Below are positions 1 to 6,616 of a stretch of 35,575 nt of DNA, piece by piece. The notes below the pieces were generated by a model. It had not been told where the DNA came from. It did not search any database and saw only the letters and a list, made by a program, of their open reading frames with translations. Made by a program: the position numbers and the translations under genes. Each line of letters begins with the position of its first letter. Position 1 is the first letter of the stretch. The DNA lies in contig CALMFJ010000036.1 of assembly GCA_937862865.1 (NCBI GenBank), positions 1-35,575 of the forward strand, in the 5' to 3' direction. Source of the stretch: an uncultured Pseudomonadota bacterium. GTDB lineage: Bacteria > Desulfobacterota > Syntrophorhabdia > Syntrophorhabdales > Syntrophorhabdaceae.

Positions 1-41
1 TTTTTATCATGGATTGTTTGTGATATTCCACGGGGAGTATC

Positions 42-57
42 ATACAAGGTTTTGTAT
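42..57. repeat. Small palindrome ATACAA-N4-TTGTAT
   Basis: A 6-bp perfect inverted repeat with loop GGTT lies in the non-coding start of the window. It could be an operator or a weak hairpin. No gene start nearby assigns it a role, because the next gene begins at 258. Confidence 0.3.
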
Positions 58-103
58 CTGTTTCTTTTCAGGATTCTTGTCATGAAATCATACAAAGAGG
101 CAA

Positions 104-134
104 ACCTTGGATCCCGGCTTTCGCCGGGATGACG
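104..134 (+). repeat. dRS3/REP-like palindromic repeat, single copy
   Basis: The core ATCCCGGC-TTTC-GCCGGGAT (111-130) is a perfect 8-bp stem. It is flanked by ACCTTGG on the left and GACG on the right. The flanks match the copies at 21207-21240, 21307-21340, 30084-30117 and 30183-30216, but this copy has a shorter TTTC loop instead of the GTGTCAAGCAC-type centre. Repeats of this shape (GGATTCCGG...CCGGAATGACG) are widespread in Proteobacteria and resemble neisserial dRS3. They are non-coding mobile palindromes rather than genes. Confidence 0.75.
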
Positions 135-257
135 AGTGGGATAACATGTCTTCATGTATTGGCCGATATCCCGTTATTTATCAGGGGGTTAAAAGACCTT
201 TCCTTTTGTCGGAAACATTGTTATAATTACTGTGATGACACTCCGGAGGTGCGGGAT

Positions 258-551
258 ATGAAGATAAAGGTCAATGTCGATTCAAACCTCAGGATCAAGA
301 ATGTCTTTGAGCCCCCCCTCGAAGTCGAATTGAGAGACAACGAGAACACCCTGAAGGACGTCCTCGGAAAGCTGGCGGTAAAATATCCCTACCTTCGATT
401 CATCGAAAAGGGTGAAATGGGGGACGACCTGCATCATCTCTACCTCAACGGCGAGAACCACTTTTCGTTCTCCGAAGGGCTGAAAAGAAAGGTGAGCGAA
501 GGCGACACGGTCCGCGTCGAGGCCTACATGGACCCGTTGGCGGGAGGGTAG
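258..551 (+). CDS. MoaD/ThiS-family ubiquitin-like sulfur carrier protein
   Basis: This is a small beta-grasp protein of 97 residues ending in the diagnostic Gly-Gly tail (MDPLAGG). In MoaD and ThiS that tail is adenylated by an E1-like enzyme and then thiocarboxylated to donate sulfur for molybdopterin or thiazole synthesis. The start at 258 was chosen because GGAGGT sits 7 nt upstream. An upstream in-frame start at 129 would run through a palindromic repeat and adds nothing family-like. Length is somewhat above the usual 80-90 residues. No moa, thi or cys gene is adjacent. The only E1 candidate in the window is the ThiF/MoeB-like protein at 7534, so pairing with it is an inference. A role in tungsten/molybdenum cofactor synthesis or in a dedicated thiolation pathway are both possible. 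Confidence 0.82.
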   Translation: MKIKVNVDSNLRIKNVFEPPLEVELRDNENTLKDVLGKLAVKYPYLRFIEKGEMGDDLHHLYLNGENHFSFSEGLKRKVSEGDTVRVEAYMDPLAGG

Positions 552-558
552 GAAAGAC

Positions 559-590
559 CGTTCCGCGTTCTACGTTCCGCGTTCTACGTT
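559..590 (+). repeat. Heptamer tandem array (TTCYRCG type), 4 units
   Basis: Four 7-nt units alternate TTCCGCG and TTCTACG, starting 7 nt after the sulfur-carrier stop codon. The reverse-complement family is found at 651-702, so the two arrays form an imperfect inverted pair between two convergent gene ends. The pair could fold as a long bidirectional 3'-end hairpin. Confidence 0.85.
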
Positions 591-650
591 AAAAACATCA
601 AGACCTACCGAAATTTCTTGACTTAAAAAAGAGAATGCCTTCCTGTCGTT

Positions 651-702
651 AACGCAGAACGCAGAACGCAGAACGCAGAACGCAGAACGCAGAACGCGGA
701 AC
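651..702 (+). repeat. Heptamer tandem array (AACGCAG), 6 perfect units plus variants
   Basis: Six consecutive perfect AACGCAG units (651-692) are followed by AACGCGG and a decayed AACCGCC. The array ends 8 nt before the stop codon of the minus-strand binding-protein gene at 711. Unit length 7 is not a multiple of 3, so the array is not a coding repeat. Confidence 0.9.
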
Positions 703-710
703 CGCCCCCC

Positions 711-1523
711 TCATTTCGCGGGGGCGTTTGTGCCGAGCCATTTCCGGGCGGTCCGGGTTACGGTGCCGTCCTTTTTCATTTCTTCAAGGACCTTGTTCAC
801 CGCGTTGCGCAGGGCGGCGTCCGTCTTGCGGAAGCCGACGCCGTAGGACTCTTTTCCGAAAGTGTCGCCGAGCATGACAAAGGCATCAGGCCTCTTTGTT
901 ATGGTGTAACGGGCGATCACCTCATCGAGGACCACCGCGTCGACGAGGCCGGTCTCGAGGTCCTTAAGGGCAAGCTGGTTCGTTCTGTATACCGATATGT
1001 CCTTCAGGGAGTTGATGACCCCGGGATCGGAGGTGATCCATTTTTCGCTCGATGCACCGCGCTGAAAGCCGACCGTTTTCTGCTTGAGGTCACTTTTACG
1101 GGCAATGTCCGACCCTTTCTTCACGACGATCACCTGGCGGCTTTCAAGATATGGTTGAGAGAAGAGCATCTGGTGTTCCCTTTCGGGGAGGATCGACAGC
1201 CCGCTCCATACGATGTCGATATCACCCGTGTTCAAGCGGGGGATCGTCTTGTCCCAGCGTATCGGTCTGAACTCGGCCTTGAGCCCGAGACGCTCGGCCG
1301 CATTCCGTGCAAGGTCGATATCGAGCCCGGCGACCTCTTTCGTATCGGGGTCCCGAAAGGTCATCGGGGGGAAGGCATCATTGATCCCCACTATCAGAAC
1401 GCCGCGGGCCTTGATATTTTCAAAAGACCGGTCAATGCCGGGCTGCGCACCCCCCTGCGCAAACGCCCCGGAGCACAAGACAGAAATAGACAGCACAACG
1501 AGGATTGCGTTCATTATTCTCAT
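711..1523 (-). CDS. Periplasmic amino-acid-binding protein (SBP_bac_3 family)
   Basis: This is a 270-residue family-3 solute-binding protein of polar amino-acid ABC transporters (the GlnH/FliY/ArtJ group). An N-terminal signal peptide has hydrophobic segment AILVVLSISVL and likely cleavage after AFA at about residue 22, so the protein should act in the periplasm. Family hallmarks are GVLIVGINDAFPPMTFRD, AGLDIDLARNAAERLG, the GDIDIVWSGLSILPER segment and the C-terminal EEMKKDGTVTRTARKWLG. There is no lipobox. The start at 1523 has AAGGGG upstream, and a strong promoter lies at 1563-1591. No permease or ATPase gene is adjacent, so the protein is an orphan in this window. It either feeds a transporter encoded elsewhere or serves a sensory role. 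The ligand cannot be told from sequence alone; an amino acid is likely. Confidence 0.88.
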   Translation of the reverse strand: MRIMNAILVVLSISVLCSGAFAQGGAQPGIDRSFENIKARGVLIVGINDAFPPMTFRDPDTKEVAGLDIDLARNAAERLGLKAEFRPIRWDKTIPRLNTGDIDIVWSGLSILPEREHQMLFSQPYLESRQVIVVKKGSDIARKSDLKQKTVGFQRGASSEKWITSDPGVINSLKDISVYRTNQLALKDLETGLVDAVVLDEVIARYTITKRPDAFVMLGDTFGKESYGVGFRKTDAALRNAVNKVLEEMKKDGTVTRTARKWLGTNAPAK

Positions 1524-1562
1524 AATCGGCCCCTTTTTTGATCGATGTTTGATGATGGGTCT

Positions 1563-1591
1563 ATTATATCCAGGATGAACATTCTTTGCAA
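1563..1591 (-). promoter_or_regulatory. Sigma-70 promoter of the binding-protein gene
   Basis: On the minus strand TTGCAA (1591-1586) and a perfect TATAAT (1568-1563) are separated by 17 bp. This would start transcription near 1556, giving a leader of about 33 nt before the ATG at 1523. Confidence 0.7.
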
Positions 1592-1612
1592 TGCGCGTGA
1601 TGACCAGGCCTT

Positions 1613-1644
1613 AACGTAGAACGTAGAACGCGGAACGCAGAACG
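1613..1644 (+). repeat. Heptamer tandem array (AACGYRG), 4.5 units
   Basis: Units read AACGTAG, AACGTAG, AACGCGG, AACGCAG and AACG. The array abuts, with one nucleotide between, the stop codon (1646-1648) of the minus-strand hotdog gene. It lies between that gene's end and the promoter of the binding-protein gene. Confidence 0.88.
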
Positions 1645-1645
1645 A

Positions 1646-2086
1646 TCATTTCCCATTCTCCACCACCGTCCCGTAGATCGTCGATTCGTACGCCAGTTTT
1701 CCCCTCTGGTCCTCTATGGCGACCTCGAACTTGGCGATCATGCTTCTTTCCTGCCATTTCTTGATGACCGCATGGATGGTGTCGCCGGGGTAGAGCCGTC
1801 CCCGGAACTTCGTATGTTCGATCATGCCGACGGGGATGCCCTTGAGATCGGGGTACAGGATCGCGATCATGAGCCGTATCCCCTGATTTATCAGCTTGTA
1901 TACGGCGTAATCCGGGTATATGGCGCAACCGGCTATGTGGGATGAGAAATCCGGGTCTTTCTCGTCGAGGGCCTTGAAGAGCTCGATCTCGTCGGGAAAA
2001 GCCGGGTCATAGTCGGCTTCGTCGATGATAATGTGCCGTTCCTGCAATCCGAGGAGCTCGGCTATCCTTTTCCGGGGAATGTTCAT
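1646..2086 (-). CDS. FabZ-like hotdog-fold protein lacking the catalytic glutamate
   Basis: This is a 146-residue protein with the C-terminal pattern of the FabZ/MaoC hotdog fold: KFRGRLYPGDTIHAVIKKW followed by a strand containing LAYESTIYGTVV. Comparison by eye with FabZ places HIAG on the catalytic-His motif GHFPG, and PDYAVYKLINQ on PGVLILEAMAQ. The catalytic Glu of the dehydratase is thus replaced by Lys. It is therefore unlikely to be a standard 3-hydroxyacyl-ACP dehydratase and may instead be a thioesterase-like or binding protein. It is the last gene of the MoxR-DUF58-transglutaminase operon, and its ATG overlaps the upstream methyltransferase stop by 4 nt (ATGA), implying translational coupling. 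The fold assignment is moderately sure; the function is unknown. Confidence 0.65.
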   Translation of the reverse strand: MNIPRKRIAELLGLQERHIIIDEADYDPAFPDEIELFKALDEKDPDFSSHIAGCAIYPDYAVYKLINQGIRLMIAILYPDLKGIPVGMIEHTKFRGRLYPGDTIHAVIKKWQERSMIAKFEVAIEDQRGKLAYESTIYGTVVENGK

Positions 2087-2709
2087 CCTTCATCCTCCTT
2101 TCTCATAATGATCCACAGTCCGCCTTCCGTCGTTATGACGGAAGAGCCTGCAATGCCATTTTCGCTCAGGTCGCGCATGATCATGTCTGTGGTCACTTCT
2201 TCTTTGCCGATGAGGAGGTTGAGCAAGCGGGAGCGGTCTGCAATAGGGGAGATCACGCCGGGCGGTGTGTATTTGCCGAAACCTCCGCCAACGAATGCGC
2301 ATCCCGCGGGCTTGAGGGCCCGCTGCACAGCGCGGTAATCGACAGTGAAAAGGGAGGGAAAGAACAGCGCGCCCCTGAAGACGAGAAGATCGACGCTGGC
2401 ATCGTCCACGCCGGTTAACCCGGGGTCCGTATCAATGATCGTGATACTGTCCGTTTGCCCGTGTATTTCGAGCTGTTCGGCATAATATGCCCTCATCTGC
2501 TCCGGAAATGAGGCTATAGAGAAAGTATCGCCGACACCCTGCCGGGCGAGTTCATGTATCACGCCGCAGAAAGGGCCTGCCTCCATCACGGCGCCTCCCC
2601 TTCTGCCGTAGACCTCGGCTATATGCCGGGCAAGGTAGGGATAGACACCATTCCACAGGGAGTTTATGTCCCGGGCCAGTGAGAACGCGCCGGTGCCTTT
2701 ATTGTGCAT
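2083..2709 (-). CDS. Class I SAM-dependent methyltransferase-like protein
   Basis: The 208-residue protein follows the Rossmann methyltransferase plan. A motif I-like segment AVMEAGPFCGVIHELA lies near residues 41-56. An acidic strand end (ITIIDTD) follows, then a motif IV-like segment DDASVDLLVFRGALFF and a post-motif RALKPAGCAFVGGGFG. Motif I is degenerate compared with the usual D/E-x-G-x-G-x-G, so substrate and even activity are open. The gene overlaps the transglutaminase gene upstream by 11 nt and the hotdog gene downstream by 4 nt, so all three are probably translated from one message. The substrate is unknown. Context in a cell-envelope-linked operon suggests a lipid, quinone or protein target, but that is only inference. 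Confidence 0.68.
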   Translation of the reverse strand: MHNKGTGAFSLARDINSLWNGVYPYLARHIAEVYGRRGGAVMEAGPFCGVIHELARQGVGDTFSIASFPEQMRAYYAEQLEIHGQTDSITIIDTDPGLTGVDDASVDLLVFRGALFFPSLFTVDYRAVQRALKPAGCAFVGGGFGKYTPPGVISPIADRSRLLNLLIGKEEVTTDMIMRDLSENGIAGSSVITTEGGLWIIMRKEDEG

Positions 2710-4642
2710 TGCCGATCCTTTCCATGATCTCTTTGAGCGCTTTCAAGTCCTCTGCCATGAACGGCCGGTCCGTGTAGTAGATATTCTCGAACCGCCGAAC
2801 GAATTCCAGAGAGGTCCTTCGGATGTTCTCGTCGGGGATCCGGGCCGCGTATTCCTCGAGCCCCTCGCATTCCCCTTTAGGATAGCCCAGGGCCTTGAGC
2901 TTTCTCAAAAAACGGTTAAGGAGGGCTATTTCCCGGGGGCTTGCCGACCGCGCCAGGGTCCATGCCGTAATTATGAGGATGATGATGACGAGGGCGGTCC
3001 CGGTATGCCGTACGGCCGCCGATTTGAGGAAGTGGAACGAGACGGACGGTTTCTTTATCTCCGCAAATATCGACCGGGTGATCGACAACTGCCTCTCGAG
3101 GTTGTAGGTGAGGACTATGCCGTACCAGTAATAGTTTACTGTGTCGAAGAAGAGCTGGAGCCTGAGGAAGACACCCTGTTTATAGACGGGGGTGAACGCC
3201 TCCGGTGCCGCAGGCGTCGGGTCGTAGCGGACCCATCCTTTGCCGTCGATAAAGGCCTCGACCCACACGTGTGCATATTTTTGCGGGACCAGGTAGTAAT
3301 TACCCATCTCGTTGTAATATCCTCCGCGGTATCCCCCGACAATACGCGACGGGATGTTGTTCACGCGTAAAAGAACGGCCATGGCCGATGCGAAATATTC
3401 GCAGTTGCCGGACCGGGAGTCAAATAAAAAGCTCTCGAGAGGGTTCTTTGTGAGCGGCAGGCCCTTGAGCGAATATGTGTACCTGTCCGAATTGAGGTGG
3501 TCGGCGACTCTCCTGATCGTGGCCTCCGCATCGTCCGGAACGGCAAATTCTCTTGCGAAGGAAACAATGCGGGATGACAGGAGCCGGGGGAGCTGGAGGT
3601 ACTTTTGACGGTCTATGGCGCCTTCGGGAACGGTATCAGAAATGATGGAAAAGACCGTATACCGCACACGCCTCTCTATATAGGACGGTACCGCGAAGGT
3701 GAGGTCGTCATACTTCCGCACGGCCCTGAGGTCCATGTGTACCGGTTTGTCAAGGCCGAACAGGGATGAATTTTCGTACGGCTCGAGATATATCGTCTGG
3801 TTGATGCGCTGCCCCACCGGGCTTGAGCCCCGTGAAGCCGAATAGTAGGCCCTTTTCGGCCCTCTCCAGGATATCCCGTCGAAGTGGTCGAGCGTGATCC
3901 CTCTCCAGTACAGCACGGATTCGTCGACCTTTTCCATTGTTGCCCTGAAAATTATCCTCTCGTCTTCCTGGATGTCCGATACCTGGCCCAGCCTGACATT
4001 GTCCGTGAACCCGGACCGCGCTTTTTCCGGCCTGTTGAGAAAGGTCAGGATGGGATAACTGGTACGCGGCAGTATGATGAACATGAGGCCCGTCAGAGGT
4101 ATGGCAAGAACGGGTATCCACAGGCTCTTCGTGATCACTGTCCGTATCGTCTGGTTGGTGAGCTCGAGTTCGGGGTCCTGGGAATAAAAGGTGAGGAAGA
4201 TAAGGGACAGGCACAGGAGGATAAAGAAGACGAGCAGATACGCCACAAATGCCATTCCGAAAGTCATGAGGCCGAGCCCGGCAAGGACGAACACGGTCAG
4301 GGCGTATATCTGCATGTAGTCACGGAACTCCTTGTGCTCGAGGAATTTTATCCCCATGAGAACGAAGAGGATCTCCATGATGTGCCCGATAAGGTCCTGC
4401 ATGTTGAACTGCAGGAAAAAATAGAGGAGGACGACCATCGACAAGATGGTGAGTATCCAGCGCGGTATAATGATCTTTTTCAGGTCGAACAGAACGGACA
4501 GCCCCATCGCCCCGAGGAGGACAGCCGGGTACACGGACGGGACCTCCCCCGACAGGGCAAGAATGGAGAGGGCCCCGGTACAATAGGTGAAGATATTTAC
4601 GACGGTGCGGACCTTCAGCTGGGTAAAATTGAGAGCCGTCAT
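2699..4642 (-). CDS. Membrane transglutaminase-like protein (DUF3488 - transglutaminase - DUF4129 type)
   Basis: This is a 647-residue TgpA-type protein. The N-terminal part (about residues 15-200) holds several hydrophobic helices matching the DUF3488 membrane domain. An extracytoplasmic transglutaminase-like domain follows. The catalytic triad is visible as Cys414 (SGNCEYFA), His458 (AHVWVEAF) and Asp474 (VRYDPTPA). A further membrane helix lies near residues 545-565 (TGTALVIIILIITAWTL). The C-terminal cytoplasmic tail (LNRFLRKLKALGYPKGECEGLEEYAARIP) is the DUF4129 region. Such proteins are encoded next to DUF58 and MoxR genes in many bacteria and are thought to process cell-envelope or secreted proteins with MoxR as chaperone. 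The gene starts 31 nt after the DUF58 stop. The exact substrate is unknown. Confidence 0.9.
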   Translation of the reverse strand: MTALNFTQLKVRTVVNIFTYCTGALSILALSGEVPSVYPAVLLGAMGLSVLFDLKKIIIPRWILTILSMVVLLYFFLQFNMQDLIGHIMEILFVLMGIKFLEHKEFRDYMQIYALTVFVLAGLGLMTFGMAFVAYLLVFFILLCLSLIFLTFYSQDPELELTNQTIRTVITKSLWIPVLAIPLTGLMFIILPRTSYPILTFLNRPEKARSGFTDNVRLGQVSDIQEDERIIFRATMEKVDESVLYWRGITLDHFDGISWRGPKRAYYSASRGSSPVGQRINQTIYLEPYENSSLFGLDKPVHMDLRAVRKYDDLTFAVPSYIERRVRYTVFSIISDTVPEGAIDRQKYLQLPRLLSSRIVSFAREFAVPDDAEATIRRVADHLNSDRYTYSLKGLPLTKNPLESFLFDSRSGNCEYFASAMAVLLRVNNIPSRIVGGYRGGYYNEMGNYYLVPQKYAHVWVEAFIDGKGWVRYDPTPAAPEAFTPVYKQGVFLRLQLFFDTVNYYWYGIVLTYNLERQLSITRSIFAEIKKPSVSFHFLKSAAVRHTGTALVIIILIITAWTLARSASPREIALLNRFLRKLKALGYPKGECEGLEEYAARIPDENIRRTSLEFVRRFENIYYTDRPFMAEDLKALKEIMERIGNAQ

Positions 4643-4673
4643 TGTCCGTAATTTCCCATGCGGGCCCCGGTCC

Positions 4674-5573
4674 TCATGCCGTCATAACGGATGCCTGCAC
4701 ATCTTCTTTCTCGTACATGGCCAGTTCCCTGAGCATGCTCAGCTTATGCGCGCTCGTGATGTCCGGGGGGTACAGCCTGCCGTTGATCCTCAAGCCGACC
4801 GGCACACTGTTCTTGAGGAGCTGTATGATCGTGTACGCAACGCAGGAGATCTTTTCTTCAATGTCGCGTATCATGACATTGTCGAATTCTATGACAACCG
4901 GCTGGTATGAGAGGGATGACAGCTCTTTCGTCTTGAGCTTCCCCGTCTTTGCCGTCGCCTTCCAGTGAATGTATTTGATCGGGTCCCCGCGGACATATTC
5001 CCGTATGGATAGGACATCGGCATCGTAACCGATCGCGTCGGACACCTTCTCCCCGCGCGATCTGCGCTCGCTGCGGTACAGGCTTGCCAGGTCGCAGGCC
5101 TTGAGCCTCGGCAGCACGATGATCGTGTATGTCTTTCCAAGCGCCTTGTAGCGTGTGAAAAAATTGAACGGGAAGACGGAAGAGACGAGCGGGTTTTCGA
5201 TCGTATGAAGCCCTCGCTCACGAAAGGTTATATTGGCAAAGGCGGACGATGTGCCCTTTCCCGGCGTAAAAGGGAGAAGCACGGAGATCCGGCCGGCCTT
5301 GAGGCTGATGAGAAAGGCCGGCAGGTGCCTGCGCCGGTTCTCCATCGTTATTTTGACGGGGACCTGACTGCCCGCGTAGACCTCCTGCGGGAAATCTATC
5401 CCGAGGTCGAGCCTCGAAAGATTGGCCTTTCCAAAAAAACCGGAGATGCTCATAAAGCTCAAGAGCCCCGATACGATCAGGAAAACCAGGTTGTTGTTGG
5501 TGTTTGCGGCGGCGATGCCCATAAAGATCGTGATCACTATGTAAAGGAACCCGGCTTTCGATATCTTGATCAC
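4674..5573 (-). CDS. DUF58 domain-containing membrane protein
   Basis: The protein has 299 residues. Two adjacent hydrophobic segments (about residues 8-24 and 28-46) anchor it, and the rest is the DUF58 domain with a von Willebrand A-like fold. The hallmark REYVRGDPIKYIHWKATAKT is at about residues 191-210. DUF58 proteins work with MoxR AAA+ ATPases and transglutaminases, as here. The start is GTG at 5573, overlapping the MoxR stop by 4 nt (GTGA), which points to translational coupling. No metal-binding MIDAS motif (DxSxS) is evident, as is usual for DUF58. The family is clearly recognised; the biochemical role in the envelope is not settled. Confidence 0.9.
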   Translation of the reverse strand: MIKISKAGFLYIVITIFMGIAAANTNNNLVFLIVSGLLSFMSISGFFGKANLSRLDLGIDFPQEVYAGSQVPVKITMENRRRHLPAFLISLKAGRISVLLPFTPGKGTSSAFANITFRERGLHTIENPLVSSVFPFNFFTRYKALGKTYTIIVLPRLKACDLASLYRSERRSRGEKVSDAIGYDADVLSIREYVRGDPIKYIHWKATAKTGKLKTKELSSLSYQPVVIEFDNVMIRDIEEKISCVAYTIIQLLKNSVPVGLRINGRLYPPDITSAHKLSMLRELAMYEKEDVQASVMTA

Positions 5574-6523
5574 AGGGGTGTTGAAACGGTGTCTACGATC
5601 GATCGCACAATCTCCCTTTTGTTGAGGTTCTCGTACTCTTCCTTAAAGATGACGCGGTGAGGGATGGTATATTCGACGAGGTCCCTGATGTCTTCGGGAA
5701 TGACAAAATTCCTGTCGTGGAAAAAGGCGTGTGACTTTGCCGTATTGATGATGGTCAGCGCACCCCGGGTCGACAGTCCGGCGGAAAGGTATTCGCTTGT
5801 CCGCGTTGCCTGGATTATGGAAAGGGTGTACTCGAGGATCTTGTCCGAAACATGAACGCCACGGGAGATCTCGTCCTGTATGCGCGTCACATCGTCCTGG
5901 TCGACAACGGGCTCGATCAGGTATATGTCTTCCCGTTTGCTCCCGATCTTGAGGATCTCTTTCTCCGCCTGCCGCGATGGGTACCCTATACTGATCTTCA
6001 TCATGAACCTGTCGAGCTGGGACTCCGGAAGGGGAAATGTCCCGAACTGCTCGGCGGGGTTTTGCGTTGCAATGACACAGAAGATGCGCGGCAGCTTATA
6101 CGTCTTTCCTTCTATGGTCACCTGCTTCTCTTCCATTGCTTCGAGAAGGGCGCTTTGTGTTTTCGGGGTTGCGCGGTTTATCTCGTCGCACAGAACGATG
6201 TTGTTGAAAATGGGGCCGGGGTGAAAATCAAATTCGCCGGATGTCTTGTTGTAGATGGACAGGCCCGTTATATCGGTGGGGAGCAGGTCACTCGTGCACT
6301 GGATCCTGCCGAACGTCAGGCCGAGAGATTTGGCTATACCGATGGCGAGGGTCGTCTTGCCGAGGCCGGGCAGGTCCTCGATGAGCAGGTGCCCCCGTGA
6401 GAAGAACGAGATCAGGGAAAGGCTGAGCGGTTTTTCTTTGCCCTGCAGGTACGATGACAGGGAATCGGTTATCGTGTGGACCTTGTTGATGTCCGTTCCT
6501 ATAGCGAGCTCTTTGCCGTCCAT
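5570..6523 (-). CDS. MoxR-type AAA+ ATPase
   Basis: This is a 317-residue MoxR-family ATPase (AAA_3 plus lid domain). Walker A is LPGLGKTT (about 51-58) and Walker B is IVLCDEINRA (about 109-118). The family segments QSALLEAMEEKQVTIEG and FCVIATQNPAEQFGTFPLPESQLDRF contain sensor 1 and the arginine finger region. Family-wide these act as chaperones that assemble or activate partner proteins, usually VWA or DUF58 proteins, consistent with the overlapping DUF58 gene downstream. The ATG at 6523 was chosen because family homology begins just after it. The reading frame stays open far upstream on this strand (to 7501), but that part is antisense to the DUF2156 gene and is not MoxR. It heads the minus-strand operon. 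No strong Shine-Dalgarno is visible. Confidence 0.92.
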   Translation of the reverse strand: MDGKELAIGTDINKVHTITDSLSSYLQGKEKPLSLSLISFFSRGHLLIEDLPGLGKTTLAIGIAKSLGLTFGRIQCTSDLLPTDITGLSIYNKTSGEFDFHPGPIFNNIVLCDEINRATPKTQSALLEAMEEKQVTIEGKTYKLPRIFCVIATQNPAEQFGTFPLPESQLDRFMMKISIGYPSRQAEKEILKIGSKREDIYLIEPVVDQDDVTRIQDEISRGVHVSDKILEYTLSIIQATRTSEYLSAGLSTRGALTIINTAKSHAFFHDRNFVIPEDIRDLVEYTIPHRVIFKEEYENLNKREIVRSIVDTVSTPL

Positions 6524-6587
6524 GAAAGAATTGTAGCATAAAATCCTGTTCGATGGGAATCGGCAAGCATTCATGGGCCTCGTATCC

Positions 6588-6616
6588 TTGACAAAACGGA
6601 GCATTTCGGCTTGAAT
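6588..6616 (+). promoter_or_regulatory. Possible promoter for the DUF2156-thiF operon
   Basis: TTGACA (6588-6593), 17 bp, then TTGAAT (6611-6616). Transcription would begin near 6622-6624, exactly at an in-frame ATG (6623), so the message might be leaderless. This competes with a TTG start at 6611 that overlaps the -10 and has GGAG 8 nt upstream. Both cannot be right. Confidence 0.4.

Noticed and set aside
129-257. Upstream extension of the sulfur carrier to a start at 129
   Set aside because: It begins in a palindromic repeat, and the ATG at 258 has an excellent GGAGGT and gives the normal beta-grasp length.
651-702. Tandem array considered as CRISPR or coding repeat
   Set aside because: Units are 7 nt, contiguous and without spacers, there are no cas genes, and the period is not a multiple of three.
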